A DNA stretch of 36,010 nucleotides from Candidatus Binatus sp. (GTDB taxonomy: Bacteria > Desulfobacterota > Binatia > Binatales > Binataceae): NCBI RefSeq assembly GCF_036567905.1, contig NZ_DATCTO010000004.1:1-36010 (forward strand), written 5' to 3'. Below, piece by piece: positions 7,695-15,521 of the stretch. The number at the start of each line of letters is the position of its first letter. Within the stretch, counting starts at the first letter, position 1. A model generated the notes under the pieces. The model was not told the origin of the DNA and ran no database searches. It saw nothing but the letters and a program-made list of their open reading frames with translations. A program made the position numbers and the translations under genes.

Positions 7695-8855
7695 ATGCGA
7701 AATGTTTATGTTCTGGGAACCGGGATGATCAAATTCGGACGCTATCCCGACAAGACCGTCCCCCAACTCGGCGGCCAGGCGGCGATCCTCGCGCTCAGGG
7801 ACGCCGGAATTTCAATCAAGGACGTCGGGATGTTCGCCTGCGGAAATCTCCAGCAGTCCAACGCGATGGTCGGACAGAGAATCCTGCAGCAGATTGGCCA
7901 GACCGGAATCCCGGTAATCAACGTCACCAACGCTTGCGCCACCGGCTCGACCGCGTTTCGCGAGGCGTATATGTCGGTCGCGTCCGGGATGTATGACATC
8001 GCGATGGCGGTTGGCGTCGAGCAGATGGGCAAGGCGGGATTGCTCGGCGGGGCAGGCGGCGGCGATCCCGCGTACGTGACCGAGGGCAAGCTCGGCTCCG
8101 GCACGATGCCCGTGGTCTTCGGCCAGGCGGGCATCGAGCATATGCGCAAGTACGGCACCAAGCTGGAGCACTTCGCAAAAATCTCGGTGAAGTCGCACAA
8201 GCACGCGACCAAGAATCCATTTTCGCAGTACCGCAACGAAGTCTCGCTCGAAGACGTGATGAATGCGCGCATGATCGCTTATCCCAACACGCTTTATATG
8301 TGTTGCCCGACCGGAGACGGCGCGGCGGCGGCGATTCTGGTCAGCGAGGACAAGCTCAAACAGCTTGCCGGCGGACGCAAGCGCGCGAAAGTGGCGGCTT
8401 CCGTGCTCACCTCGGACCCGTGGACCGATCGCGACCTCACCCTGCCCGACGTCAGCACGCTCACGCGCCGCGCGTCGAAGCAGGCCTACGAGACCGCCGG
8501 CATCGGACCCAAGGACATCGCGCTTACCGAACTGCACGACTGCTTCGCCACGGCTGAGCTGGTGCATTACGAAAACCTCGGACTGTGCGGCGAGGGCGAA
8601 GCCGGCAAGTTCATCGACTCGGGCGGCGGCATGCATCCGAGCCTCGGCGGCCATGATCCGGTCAACGTTTCGGGCGGATTGCTCTCGAAGGGGCACCCGC
8701 TCGGCGCCACCGGCGTCGCGAATATCTGCGAAGTGGTTTGGCATCTGACGCAGGACGATCGCGCGAAAGACCGCTTGGTGCCTAACGCCAAGGCGGGCCA
8801 GGCCCACGTGATCGGGCTGGGTTCCGCCTGCACGATCCATGTCCTGACGGTATAA
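7695..8855 (+). CDS. SCP-x-type thiolase (acetyl-CoA acyltransferase family)
   Basis: A 386-residue thiolase of the SCP-x/Ltp2-like, DUF35-associated branch. The nucleophile is Cys81 in VTNACATGS. The family blocks ELHDCFATAELV and GHPLGATG are kept. This branch differs from FadA/AtoB in having HDCFA near the active site, and includes 3-ketoacyl-CoA thiolases as well as aldolases of steroid side-chain breakdown and archaeal acetoacetyl-CoA thiolases. The substrate is therefore open. The start ATG has a strong ribosome site (caggaggaatcaag). It follows the DUF35 gene and is closed by the terminator at 8890, so the two form a compact unit. Confidence 0.92.
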   Translation: MRNVYVLGTGMIKFGRYPDKTVPQLGGQAAILALRDAGISIKDVGMFACGNLQQSNAMVGQRILQQIGQTGIPVINVTNACATGSTAFREAYMSVASGMYDIAMAVGVEQMGKAGLLGGAGGGDPAYVTEGKLGSGTMPVVFGQAGIEHMRKYGTKLEHFAKISVKSHKHATKNPFSQYRNEVSLEDVMNARMIAYPNTLYMCCPTGDGAAAAILVSEDKLKQLAGGRKRAKVAASVLTSDPWTDRDLTLPDVSTLTRRASKQAYETAGIGPKDIALTELHDCFATAELVHYENLGLCGEGEAGKFIDSGGGMHPSLGGHDPVNVSGGLLSKGHPLGATGVANICEVVWHLTQDDRAKDRLVPNAKAGQAHVIGLGSACTIHVLTV

Positions 8856-8889
8856 TTCAGGAAGCAACGCCTAATCGGCGCTTCGAGAG

Positions 8890-8922
8890 AGGGCCGCCCA
8901 AAAAAGGCGGCCCTTTTTCTTT
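8890..8922 (+). terminator. Rho-independent terminator after the thiolase gene
   Basis: A perfect 8-bp stem, gggccgcc (8891-8898) with ggcggccc (8906-8913), has a loop caaaaaa and is followed by tttttcttt. It lies 35 bases after the thiolase stop and before the ChbG gene. On the opposite strand there is no T-run after the stem, so it acts on plus-strand transcripts. Confidence 0.92.
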
Positions 8923-8975
8923 CCCGATCGGGCCGATAAATTCGGAAGCTTGAACTCGACCGATTGAAATATTGG

Positions 8976-9878
8976 ATGGAACCGAAGGGAAAAATTCGCA
9001 ATCGCCCGCAACCGACGGCTGAACGACTCGGCTACCCGGCGGACGCGCGCGTGCTCATCCTCAATGCGGATGATTTCGGCATGTGCCACGACCAGAACGA
9101 GGGCGTCATCCGGGGCCTGACAGATGGCCTGTTTACGTCGTCAACGATTCTGGTGACGTGCCCGTGGTTCGAGGAGGCGGCGGACTTTGCGCGGACCAAT
9201 CCTGCCGCCGACCTCGGCGTACATCTCACGCTGACCGCGGAATGGGATCGCTACAAGTGGGGACCAGTGCTGGGACGGCGCGCAGTGCCGTCGCTGGTGG
9301 ACGAGCGCGGGTATCTATGGCAGACCGTCGCGCAGGTTTACGAGCATGCCCGCCTCGACGAGGCGGAGGCGGAACTGCGCGCGCAAATCGAAAAGGCGCT
9401 CGCCGCGGGAATCGATGCGACGCACCTCGATTCGCACATGGGGACATTGCAATTGCGCGCCGACTATCACGAGATTTACGCGCGGCTGGCCAATGAGTAT
9501 CGCGTGCCGATCAGGCTGGCGTCGCGCCGGCGGATGGGCAGCGAAGGGATGGGTGCGATTCTCGATCAGCTCGACCGGTTCGGCGTCGTCACTCCCGATC
9601 ATCTGGTATTCAACGGGCCGCCGTGGGTGGGCGAGACCGAGTCCTACTGGACGAATCTTATTCGCACACTTGAGCCGGGCGTGACTGAGATTTTGTGTCA
9701 TCCCGCGCTCGCTCGCGACGAACTCAAGAGCTGCGCGCATGACGCTTTGCAACGCGAGGCGGACTTCCGGTACTTCACCTCCGAAAAAGCGCGCCGGCTG
9801 ATCGCGGATGAGGGCGTCGCGCTCGCCGGCTTTCGCCGACTGCGCGGCTTGATGCGCGGTGACCCGGCTCGCGCGTGA
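8976..9878 (+). CDS. ChbG/YdjC-family carbohydrate deacetylase
   Basis: About 300 residues of the YdjC/ChbG family, which are metal-dependent deacetylases of acetylated sugars such as chitooligosaccharides. The metal site is visible: NADDFGMC with paired aspartates near residue 32, LGVHLTLTAEW with its histidine, HLDSHMGT with two histidines, and the distal EILCHPA. The ATG at 8976 is preferred; a TTG at 8964 in frame would add four residues, and neither has a clear ribosome site. It lies between a terminator and hisS and probably starts a new transcript. With glycosyltransferases elsewhere in the window a role in envelope sugar modification is possible, but the substrate is unknown. Confidence 0.88.
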   Translation: MEPKGKIRNRPQPTAERLGYPADARVLILNADDFGMCHDQNEGVIRGLTDGLFTSSTILVTCPWFEEAADFARTNPAADLGVHLTLTAEWDRYKWGPVLGRRAVPSLVDERGYLWQTVAQVYEHARLDEAEAELRAQIEKALAAGIDATHLDSHMGTLQLRADYHEIYARLANEYRVPIRLASRRRMGSEGMGAILDQLDRFGVVTPDHLVFNGPPWVGETESYWTNLIRTLEPGVTEILCHPALARDELKSCAHDALQREADFRYFTSEKARRLIADEGVALAGFRRLRGLMRGDPARA

Positions 9879-9901
9879 TGAATTGAAAACAGTGTGACAA
9901 C

Positions 9902-11158
9902 TTGGAACTGACACGACTCAGAGGATTTCGAGATCTAATCGGCGCCGACGCGCGTGCGATGAGCCTCATCGAGGAGCGGGCTCGCGCGCTGGTCGAGCGC
10001 TATTCGATGAAAGAGGTCCGGATTCCGGTGCTGGAACGCACGCAACTCTACCTGCGCTCGACTGGCGAAACCTCGGACATCGTCGAAAAACAGATGTACA
10101 CATTCGCCGATCGCGACGAAGGCGAAACGGTCGTCGCGCTGCGGCCCGAAGGCACGCCCGGCGTGGTGCGCGCATACATCGAGGCCGGGTTCGATCGCAC
10201 CGAGCCCGAGCAGCGGCTGTTCTACTCGGGTCCGATGTTCCGTCGCGAACGCCCGCAGAAGGGCCGCTATCGGCAGTTCTATCAGTTTGGCGTCGAGATA
10301 TTCGGCCGGCCCGACGCCGCCTGCGACGCCGAACTGCTGATAATGATTGACGACCTTTGCCGCGACCTCAAAGTTCCGTTCACCATGGAAATCAATTCCA
10401 TCGGCGACCAGAAGTGCCGGCCCGCCTTTCGCAGCGCGCTCGTGCAATGGGGTCGCGCGCATTGGAACGAACTCTGCGACGACTGCCACAATCGCATCGA
10501 TCGCAATCCGCTGCGTCTGCTCGACTGCAAAATTGACGCGAAGCTCGCCGAGTCGGCGCCTAATAGCCTCGATTACCTATGCGATGAATGCCGGGCACAC
10601 TTCGATACCGTAAAGGGACTTTTGACCGCCGCGAGTGTCCAATACGCCGTCAATCCGCGCATGGTGCGCGGGCTGGACTATTACACGCGCACCGCGTTCG
10701 AGGTGATGGCGGGCGGCCTCGGCGCGCAGAGCACGGTCGTGGCGGGAGGACGATACGACGGGCTGGTCGAGACGATGGGTGGCGCGGCGGTTGCGGGGAT
10801 CGGTTTCGCGATCGGCGTCGATCGGATGGCGCTGGCTCTGCAAGCGGCCGGGCTGGCGCCTACCGGGGCGCCGGACGCCGCGATAATTGCGATGGGGCCG
10901 GCGGCGACGCGCCATGCGATCGTCGTGGCGCGCAATCTGCGCGCTGCGAATCTGAACGTCGAGATGCTCTCGCCCGAGCGTAAGATGAAGACGTTGCTTG
11001 CGCGCGCGTCGAAGATTGGCGCGCGCGTCGCAGTAATAATCGGCGACGACGAACTGGCGCGCGGCGTCGTGCAAATCCGCGACCTGAAGCAGAGCACGCA
11101 GCGCGAAGTCGCTGTGGCGGAGGCGGCCCGCGCGATTGCGGACGCTCGCGCAGAGTGA
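9902..11158 (+). CDS. hisS: Histidyl-tRNA synthetase
   Basis: A class II aminoacyl-tRNA synthetase that charges tRNA-His. The length of 418 residues is typical. Signatures include GFRDLIG at the N-terminus, motif 2 around YSGPMFRRERPQKGRYRQFYQ, histidine-A motif VRGLDYYTRTAFEV, motif 3 GIGFAIGVDRMALAL and a C-terminal anticodon-binding domain (from about residue 325). The start appears to be a TTG at 9902 giving MELTRLRGFRD, the family N-terminus; no better codon exists. aspS follows 65 bases later, the common hisS-aspS pairing. Confidence 0.96.
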   Translation: MELTRLRGFRDLIGADARAMSLIEERARALVERYSMKEVRIPVLERTQLYLRSTGETSDIVEKQMYTFADRDEGETVVALRPEGTPGVVRAYIEAGFDRTEPEQRLFYSGPMFRRERPQKGRYRQFYQFGVEIFGRPDAACDAELLIMIDDLCRDLKVPFTMEINSIGDQKCRPAFRSALVQWGRAHWNELCDDCHNRIDRNPLRLLDCKIDAKLAESAPNSLDYLCDECRAHFDTVKGLLTAASVQYAVNPRMVRGLDYYTRTAFEVMAGGLGAQSTVVAGGRYDGLVETMGGAAVAGIGFAIGVDRMALALQAAGLAPTGAPDAAIIAMGPAATRHAIVVARNLRAANLNVEMLSPERKMKTLLARASKIGARVAVIIGDDELARGVVQIRDLKQSTQREVAVAEAARAIADARAE

Positions 11159-11223
11159 CTGTTTCTTGCGCCGCCGGGCACAGGTATTCTGCGACCACGA
11201 CCAGCATTGAACTGTGATGGGTA

Positions 11224-13017
11224 ATGCCGAAAACTGAGCAATATTCTCCGCTGCCGCCCTGGCCTCGAACCGATTACTGCGGCGCGATTCGCGCCACCGA
11301 CGTTGACCGCGAGGTTGCGCTGTGGGGCTGGGTCCAGACCCGGCGCGATCACGGCGGGCTTATTTTCATCGATCTTCGCGACCGCGACGGTATCGTCCAG
11401 CTGGTGCTGAATCCCAAGCACGACGGCGCCGCCCACGCGGCGGCCGGCGACACGCGCTCGGAGTTTTACGTTGCGGTCAAGGGCAAGGTGGTGCGCCGCG
11501 CCGACGGCACCGTCAACGCGGAGCTTCCGACCGGCGAAATCGAGGTACTGGTCAGCGCATTCGAGACTCTGAGCGCGTCGGCGCCGCTGCCGTTTCAGAT
11601 TGCCGACGCCGGTGCGACCGCCGAGGAAATCCGCCTCAAGCACCGCTATCTCGATCTGCGCCGCCCCGAGATGCAGCGCAACCTGCGCTGGCGCCATCAG
11701 GCGTTGCAGGCGGTTCGCAGCCATCTCGATCAAAACGGGTTCATCGACGTCGAGACGCCGATACTTTTCAAATCGACGCCCGAGGGCGCGCGCGATTACC
11801 TGGTGCCGAGCCGCGTGAACCCCGGCAAATTCTACGCGCTGCCGCAATCGCCGCAGTTGTTGAAGCAGATTCTGATGATCGGCGGACTCGATCGCTATTA
11901 TCAGATAGCCCGGTGTTTCCGCGACGAGGATTTGCGCGCGAATCGCCAGCCCGAATTCAGCCAGATCGATATCGAGATGACGTGCCCGCGGCCCGAGGAT
12001 ATCCAATCGATCGCGGAGGGGATGATCGCGTCGGTTTATCGCAACGTGCTCGACCTGGACGTGAAGCCGCCTTTTGCGCGGATTGCGTATGCCGAGGCGA
12101 TGGAACGTTTCGGCATCGACAAGCCCGATATGCGCTTCGGGCTCGAGCTGAAAAATCTCACGGCCGCATTCGCGGGGACCTCGTTCAAGGTGTTCGCGGA
12201 AATTCTCGCGCGCGCCGAATCCGTGTACGGGATAAACCTCCCGGGCGATCATGCGCTCAGCCGCCGTGAACTCGACGAGCTTGCCGAGTCGGTGAAATCG
12301 CGCCATGCGATGGGACTGGCGTGGATAAAGGCGGGCGAGGGCGGATGGCAGGGACCGATCGCAAAGTATTTGAGCGACGGCGAGAGAGCCGCGGCGACCG
12401 CGGCCTCCGGATTGAAGGCCGGCGGTACGCTGTTGATGGTCGCGGGACCGCCGGACAAGGTGCGGCCGGTTCTCGGGGACATCCGTTTGCAGCTCGCCGC
12501 GAAATTCGGTCTGGACAAATCCGGCGAGCTCAAATTTTTGTGGGTGGTCGATTTCCCGCTGTTCGATTACAGCGCCGAAGCCCAGCGCATGGTTTCCGTG
12601 AACCATCCGTTCACCGCGCCTCACCCCGGCGATCTTGCGATGCTCGAATCCGCGCCGCTCAAGGCTCGCGCACTCGCGTACGACATGGTGCTTAACGGCC
12701 AGGAACTCGGCGGCGGCTCGATTCGTATCCATAGCCGCGAGCTTCAATTGAAGGTATTTGAATTGTTGGGGCTGACCCGCGAGGAGGCGATGGATCGCTT
12801 CGGCTTTCTGCTCGACGCACTGAAATATGGAGCGCCGCCCCATGGCGGAATCGCTTTCGGAGTCGATCGGATTTGCATGATGCTGTGCGGCGCCGAGTCG
12901 CTGCGCGACGTGATTGCATTCCCCAAGACGCAAAAGGCGGTTGACCCAATGAGCGGAGCGCCGTCGCAAGTCGATCCGCGCCAGCTCAAGGAATTGTCGA
13001 TCAAGGTGACGTCATGA
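11224..13017 (+). CDS. aspS: Aspartyl-tRNA synthetase (bacterial type)
   Basis: A class II synthetase charging tRNA-Asp, 597 residues, matching bacterial AspRS with the inserted GAD domain. Order: OB-fold anticodon domain (residues about 18-120, including WGWVQTRRDHGGLIFIDLRD), motif 2 CFRDEDLRANRQPEFSQIDIE, GAD insertion (middle), then FDYSAEAQRMVSVNHPFTAP and motif 3 GGIAFGVDRICMMLCG. Whether it is discriminating or also charges tRNA-Asn cannot be said without knowing if gatCAB exists elsewhere. The stop overlaps the start of the next lipoprotein gene (ATGA), so translation is coupled. Confidence 0.97.
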   Translation: MPKTEQYSPLPPWPRTDYCGAIRATDVDREVALWGWVQTRRDHGGLIFIDLRDRDGIVQLVLNPKHDGAAHAAAGDTRSEFYVAVKGKVVRRADGTVNAELPTGEIEVLVSAFETLSASAPLPFQIADAGATAEEIRLKHRYLDLRRPEMQRNLRWRHQALQAVRSHLDQNGFIDVETPILFKSTPEGARDYLVPSRVNPGKFYALPQSPQLLKQILMIGGLDRYYQIARCFRDEDLRANRQPEFSQIDIEMTCPRPEDIQSIAEGMIASVYRNVLDLDVKPPFARIAYAEAMERFGIDKPDMRFGLELKNLTAAFAGTSFKVFAEILARAESVYGINLPGDHALSRRELDELAESVKSRHAMGLAWIKAGEGGWQGPIAKYLSDGERAAATAASGLKAGGTLLMVAGPPDKVRPVLGDIRLQLAAKFGLDKSGELKFLWVVDFPLFDYSAEAQRMVSVNHPFTAPHPGDLAMLESAPLKARALAYDMVLNGQELGGGSIRIHSRELQLKVFELLGLTREEAMDRFGFLLDALKYGAPPHGGIAFGVDRICMMLCGAESLRDVIAFPKTQKAVDPMSGAPSQVDPRQLKELSIKVTS

Positions 13018-13805
13018 AAGCCAGTTGGAAGGCGGGACCGGCGCGGTTGGCGCTTTTGGCGGCGGCGCTGTGGCTGGCGGGATGCACCACGATGGCGGCG
13101 GACGCGGTTAACTCCACCACCGGGGCGGTCAGCGACGCGATCAACCGCCGCGACGTGAAGACGCATGCGGTGAGCTCGATCAAAACGCTCACCATCGATC
13201 GGGTCGCGGTGATGCCGCTGATAGAAGCCGCCCCGGGTGGCGGCGAGCCGCTGGCTCCAGGAGCCGCAGAGGCGATTACCGCCGAGCTCTACAGCCAGGT
13301 CGCGGTGGCGGGTGGATGGGAACCGATCGCGGAGCAGGATGTCGAGGCGGCGCTCCAGAAGATGCCGCCGACCACGCTCACGAACCTTGACGGGAATGCG
13401 CTCCAGCTCGGCCATGATGTGTCGGCCGACGGCGTAATCTACGGCACCGTCGAACGCTACCAGGAACGGGTCGGGATGGATTACTCGGCGGCTAGCCCGG
13501 CTTCGGTGGCGTTCTCGCTGAAGTTCGTCGATCTCAAGAGCAAGCAAGTCGTCTGGACGGCGAAGTTTGCCAAGTCGCAGGCGGCTTTGAGCCAAAATCT
13601 GTTTGACCTCGCCAATTTCGTGCAGCGTTCCGGGCGCTGGGTGCGCGCCCATGAGATCGCGCTCGAGGGCGTGAAGGAAGCGGTCGCCAATCTTCATGGC
13701 GATCTCAGCCTGAATCAAAACGTCAAGCGCTTCGAAACCGGCAGCTACGGCGAGCTCAAGTCCGGACAGCAGCGCTACAACACCGGCCCGCAGGGAATCT
13801 ACTAG
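13014..13805 (+). CDS. CsgG/FlgO-like outer-membrane lipoprotein
   Basis: A 263-residue predicted lipoprotein with lipobox LAGC (Cys24). The mature domain begins VAVMPL and continues with AAEAITAELYSQV, WEPIAEQDVEAAL, DGVIYGTVERYQERVG and VAFSLKFVDLKSKQVVWTAKF. That order matches the CsgG/FlgO/GNA1162-like fold: a beta strand, a helix pairing lipoprotein subunits, and an anticodon-binding-like core. Such proteins serve in secretion pores or flagellar/outer-membrane assembly, but no partner gene is here. It overlaps aspS by 4 bases. The last codons and stop (after Thr-Gly) fall inside repeat copy 1, so its C-terminal PQGIY tail may have been supplied by the repeat. Confidence 0.8.
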   Translation: MKASWKAGPARLALLAAALWLAGCTTMAADAVNSTTGAVSDAINRRDVKTHAVSSIKTLTIDRVAVMPLIEAAPGGGEPLAPGAAEAITAELYSQVAVAGGWEPIAEQDVEAALQKMPPTTLTNLDGNALQLGHDVSADGVIYGTVERYQERVGMDYSAASPASVAFSLKFVDLKSKQVVWTAKFAKSQAALSQNLFDLANFVQRSGRWVRAHEIALEGVKEAVANLHGDLSLNQNVKRFETGSYGELKSGQQRYNTGPQGIY

Positions 13806-13838
13806 CAGGGGTGACCCCTGCACCCAATGTTAAGAAGA
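13787..13838 (+). repeat. 52-bp direct repeat, copy 1
   Basis: A 52-bp sequence that recurs at 15424-15475 with 46 matches: a 13-base identical block (cccgcagggaatc), a 10-base divergent spacer and a 29-base identical block starting ggtgacccctgcacc and ending ttaagaaga. Copy 1 also contains the palindrome caggggTGAcccctg. It overlaps the 3' end of the lipoprotein gene including its stop codon. It probably belongs to an interspersed repeat family, since the sequence lies outside genes otherwise. Confidence 0.85.
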
Positions 13839-13877
13839 TCGGCACCGCCGCAGGATGCGGCCCTTGCCCTTAGCCTA

Positions 13878-13960
13878 ACCTCTCCTTGTCCGAAGCGAGT
13901 GCCCGCCCTGAACGAAGCCGAAGGGGCGATCCGGCGCGGATACGCGGGCTAAGAGCTGCA
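13878..13960 (+). repeat. Probable interspersed repeat fragment (gaacgaagccgaagggg type)
   Basis: The stretch containing cctgaacgaagccgaagggg resembles the short interspersed intergenic repeats that give spurious 'RPERSRR' peptides in many bacterial genomes. No gene is present. It sits between repeat copy 1 and wrbA. The boundaries are approximate. Confidence 0.4.
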
Positions 13961-14009
13961 TGTTTGGCCAAGGCAAAACGGAAATTCCGGTCAAGAGGAG
14001 GCGGACGCA

Positions 14010-14633
14010 ATGGCAGCCAAGGTACAGGTGATCTTCTACTCGATGTATGGGCACATCTACAAAATGGCCGAAGCGGTCGCCGCCGGCGTTCGCGAAGTGC
14101 CCGGCGTCGAGGTGAGTCTCTACCAGGTGCCGGAACTGGCGCCCGACGCGGTGCTTGAAAAGAGCGGCGCGAAGAAAGCCCGCGACGCGTTCGCGCACAT
14201 TCCGATCGCGACGGTCAATCAGCTTCCCGAAGCTGACGCGATCATCTTTGGCACGCCGACGCGATTTGGAAACATGGCGGCGCAAATGCGCAACTTTCTC
14301 GATCAATGCGGCGGGCTATGGGTACGCAATGCGCTGGTGGGCAAAGTCGGCAGCGTTTTCGCCAGCACTGGAACCCAACACGGCGGCCAGGAAACCACCA
14401 TCACCAGTTTTCATACCACGCTGCTGCATCTGGGCATGATCATCGTCGGCGTGCCATATTCCGCGAAGGGACTTTCGAACATGGGCGAAATTTCCGGCGG
14501 AACTCCCTATGGAGCGACCACGCTCGCGAACTCCGACGGGAGCCGTCAGCCGTCGAAGAACGAACTCGAGATCGCGCAGTTCCAGGGACGCCACGTCGCC
14601 GACATCGCGCGACGGCTGGTTCAGGCTCGATAG
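14010..14633 (+). CDS. wrbA: NAD(P)H:quinone oxidoreductase, WrbA type
   Basis: A flavodoxin-like FMN enzyme that reduces quinones by two electrons and limits redox cycling. The length of 207 residues is normal. The FMN phosphate loop is [17 protein letters not shown], with the later flavin contacts [30 protein letters not shown] and [16 protein letters not shown] ([12 protein letters not shown]). The start ATG has a strong ribosome site (aagaggaggcggacgca). It is followed 20 bases later by a pirin-family gene; both handle redox or phenolic stress, so a joint role is plausible. The pair is bracketed by the 52-bp repeats. Confidence 0.95.
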   Translation: MAAKVQVIFYSMYGHIYKMAEAVAAGVREVPGVEVSLYQVPELAPDAVLEKSGAKKARDAFAHIPIATVNQLPEADAIIFGTPTRFGNMAAQMRNFLDQCGGLWVRNALVGKVGSVFASTGTQHGGQETTITSFHTTLLHLGMIIVGVPYSAKGLSNMGEISGGTPYGATTLANSDGSRQPSKNELEIAQFQGRHVADIARRLVQAR

Positions 14634-14653
14634 CGACAGATTTGGAGAACGCG

Positions 14654-15349
14654 ATGATTACCTTGCGCAAAGCTTCAGAGCGAGGGCTGACCAAACTCGA
14701 CTGGCTCAGTAGCCGCCATACGTTTTCTTTCGGCGACTATTTCGATCCGAAGGAGAATGGGTTCTCGGTGTTGCGCGTCATCAACGATGACTGGATCGCA
14801 GCGGCGAAGGGCTTCGGCGCCCATCCTCATCGCGACATGGAGATCATCACCTATGTGCTGGAAGGCGCGGTCGAGCATCGCGACAGCCTCGGCACGCGGA
14901 GCGTGATTCCAGCCGGCGATGTGCAACGAATGACGGCTGGAACCGGCATCCAGCACAGCGAGTTCAATCCGTCGCCGACGCAGTCGCTACATCTTCTTCA
15001 GATTTGGATTCTCCCCGAGGCGGCCGGAATCAAGCCCGGCTATGAGCAGAAGACTTTGGGCGATCGCACCAAGGGACGATTGAGCCTCGTCGCATCGCAC
15101 GCGGGTGGCGACGGCGCGCTCAGGATTCATCAGGACGCCGGCTTGTATATCGGCGCACTCGATGGCGGCCAGTCGCTGGACAAAGAACTCGCCGTCGGCC
15201 GCAACGCCTACGTCCACGTCTCGCGCGGCAAGGTCAACCTCAACGGCGTCGCGCTCGCAGAAGGCGACGGTGCGAAGGTTGCCGATGAGTCGCGCTTGAA
15301 ATTCGCCGCGCCTGAAGCTGCCGAAGTGCTCCTATTCGATCTTCCCTAG
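14654..15349 (+). CDS. Pirin-family bicupin (YhhW-like)
   Basis: A 231-residue cupin protein, the length of E. coli YhhW. All four metal ligands of the N-terminal cupin are kept at the same numbers as in YhhW: His57, His59 (AHPHRD), His101 and Glu103 (GIQHSEFN). YhhW has quercetin 2,3-dioxygenase activity; other pirins are redox-sensing regulators, so the true function is open. The ATG at 14654 has a clean GGAG site (14644-14647), and the frame extends upstream only as a shadow over wrbA. It is co-transcribed with wrbA. Confidence 0.93.
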   Translation: MITLRKASERGLTKLDWLSSRHTFSFGDYFDPKENGFSVLRVINDDWIAAAKGFGAHPHRDMEIITYVLEGAVEHRDSLGTRSVIPAGDVQRMTAGTGIQHSEFNPSPTQSLHLLQIWILPEAAGIKPGYEQKTLGDRTKGRLSLVASHAGGDGALRIHQDAGLYIGALDGGQSLDKELAVGRNAYVHVSRGKVNLNGVALAEGDGAKVADESRLKFAAPEAAEVLLFDLP

Positions 15350-15423
15350 AGCGCGCGCTCGAATGTGGTTCTGACGACGGTGTGAGTTGCCGATTCCTGC
15401 GGAACCGGGCGGCGCCGATCAGA

Positions 15424-15475
15424 CCCGCAGGGAATCCGTCACCAGAGGTGACCCCTGCACCCAATGTTAAGAAGA
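15424..15475 (+). repeat. 52-bp direct repeat, copy 2
   Basis: This is the second copy, in the same orientation as the one at 13787-13838, with 46 of 52 positions identical. It lies between the pirin gene and the 3' end of the alanine dehydrogenase gene, and is wholly non-coding. Together the copies bracket wrbA and the pirin gene. Confidence 0.85.
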
Positions 15476-15521
15476 GATGCGGGACTCCGTCCAGGTTAGA
15501 AGTGGCTAAGACACGAACGCG

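Noticed and set aside
10681..12969. A 762-codon minus-strand frame
   Set aside because: It is the shadow of hisS and aspS, composed of Arg/Ala/His-rich sequence without motifs.
13805..13819. Palindrome caggggTGAcccctg as a terminator of the lipoprotein gene
   Set aside because: The stem is good but no T-run follows, and it is part of a repeat rather than a unique 3' end.
13886..14158. An open frame with RPERSRR-type peptide before wrbA
   Set aside because: The peptide is the well-known product of short interspersed repeats; there is no start site or family, and it overlaps wrbA.
14306..14653. A 5'-extended form of the pirin gene
   Set aside because: The extension reads through wrbA in another frame; the ATG at 14654 has the ribosome site and the family N-terminus.
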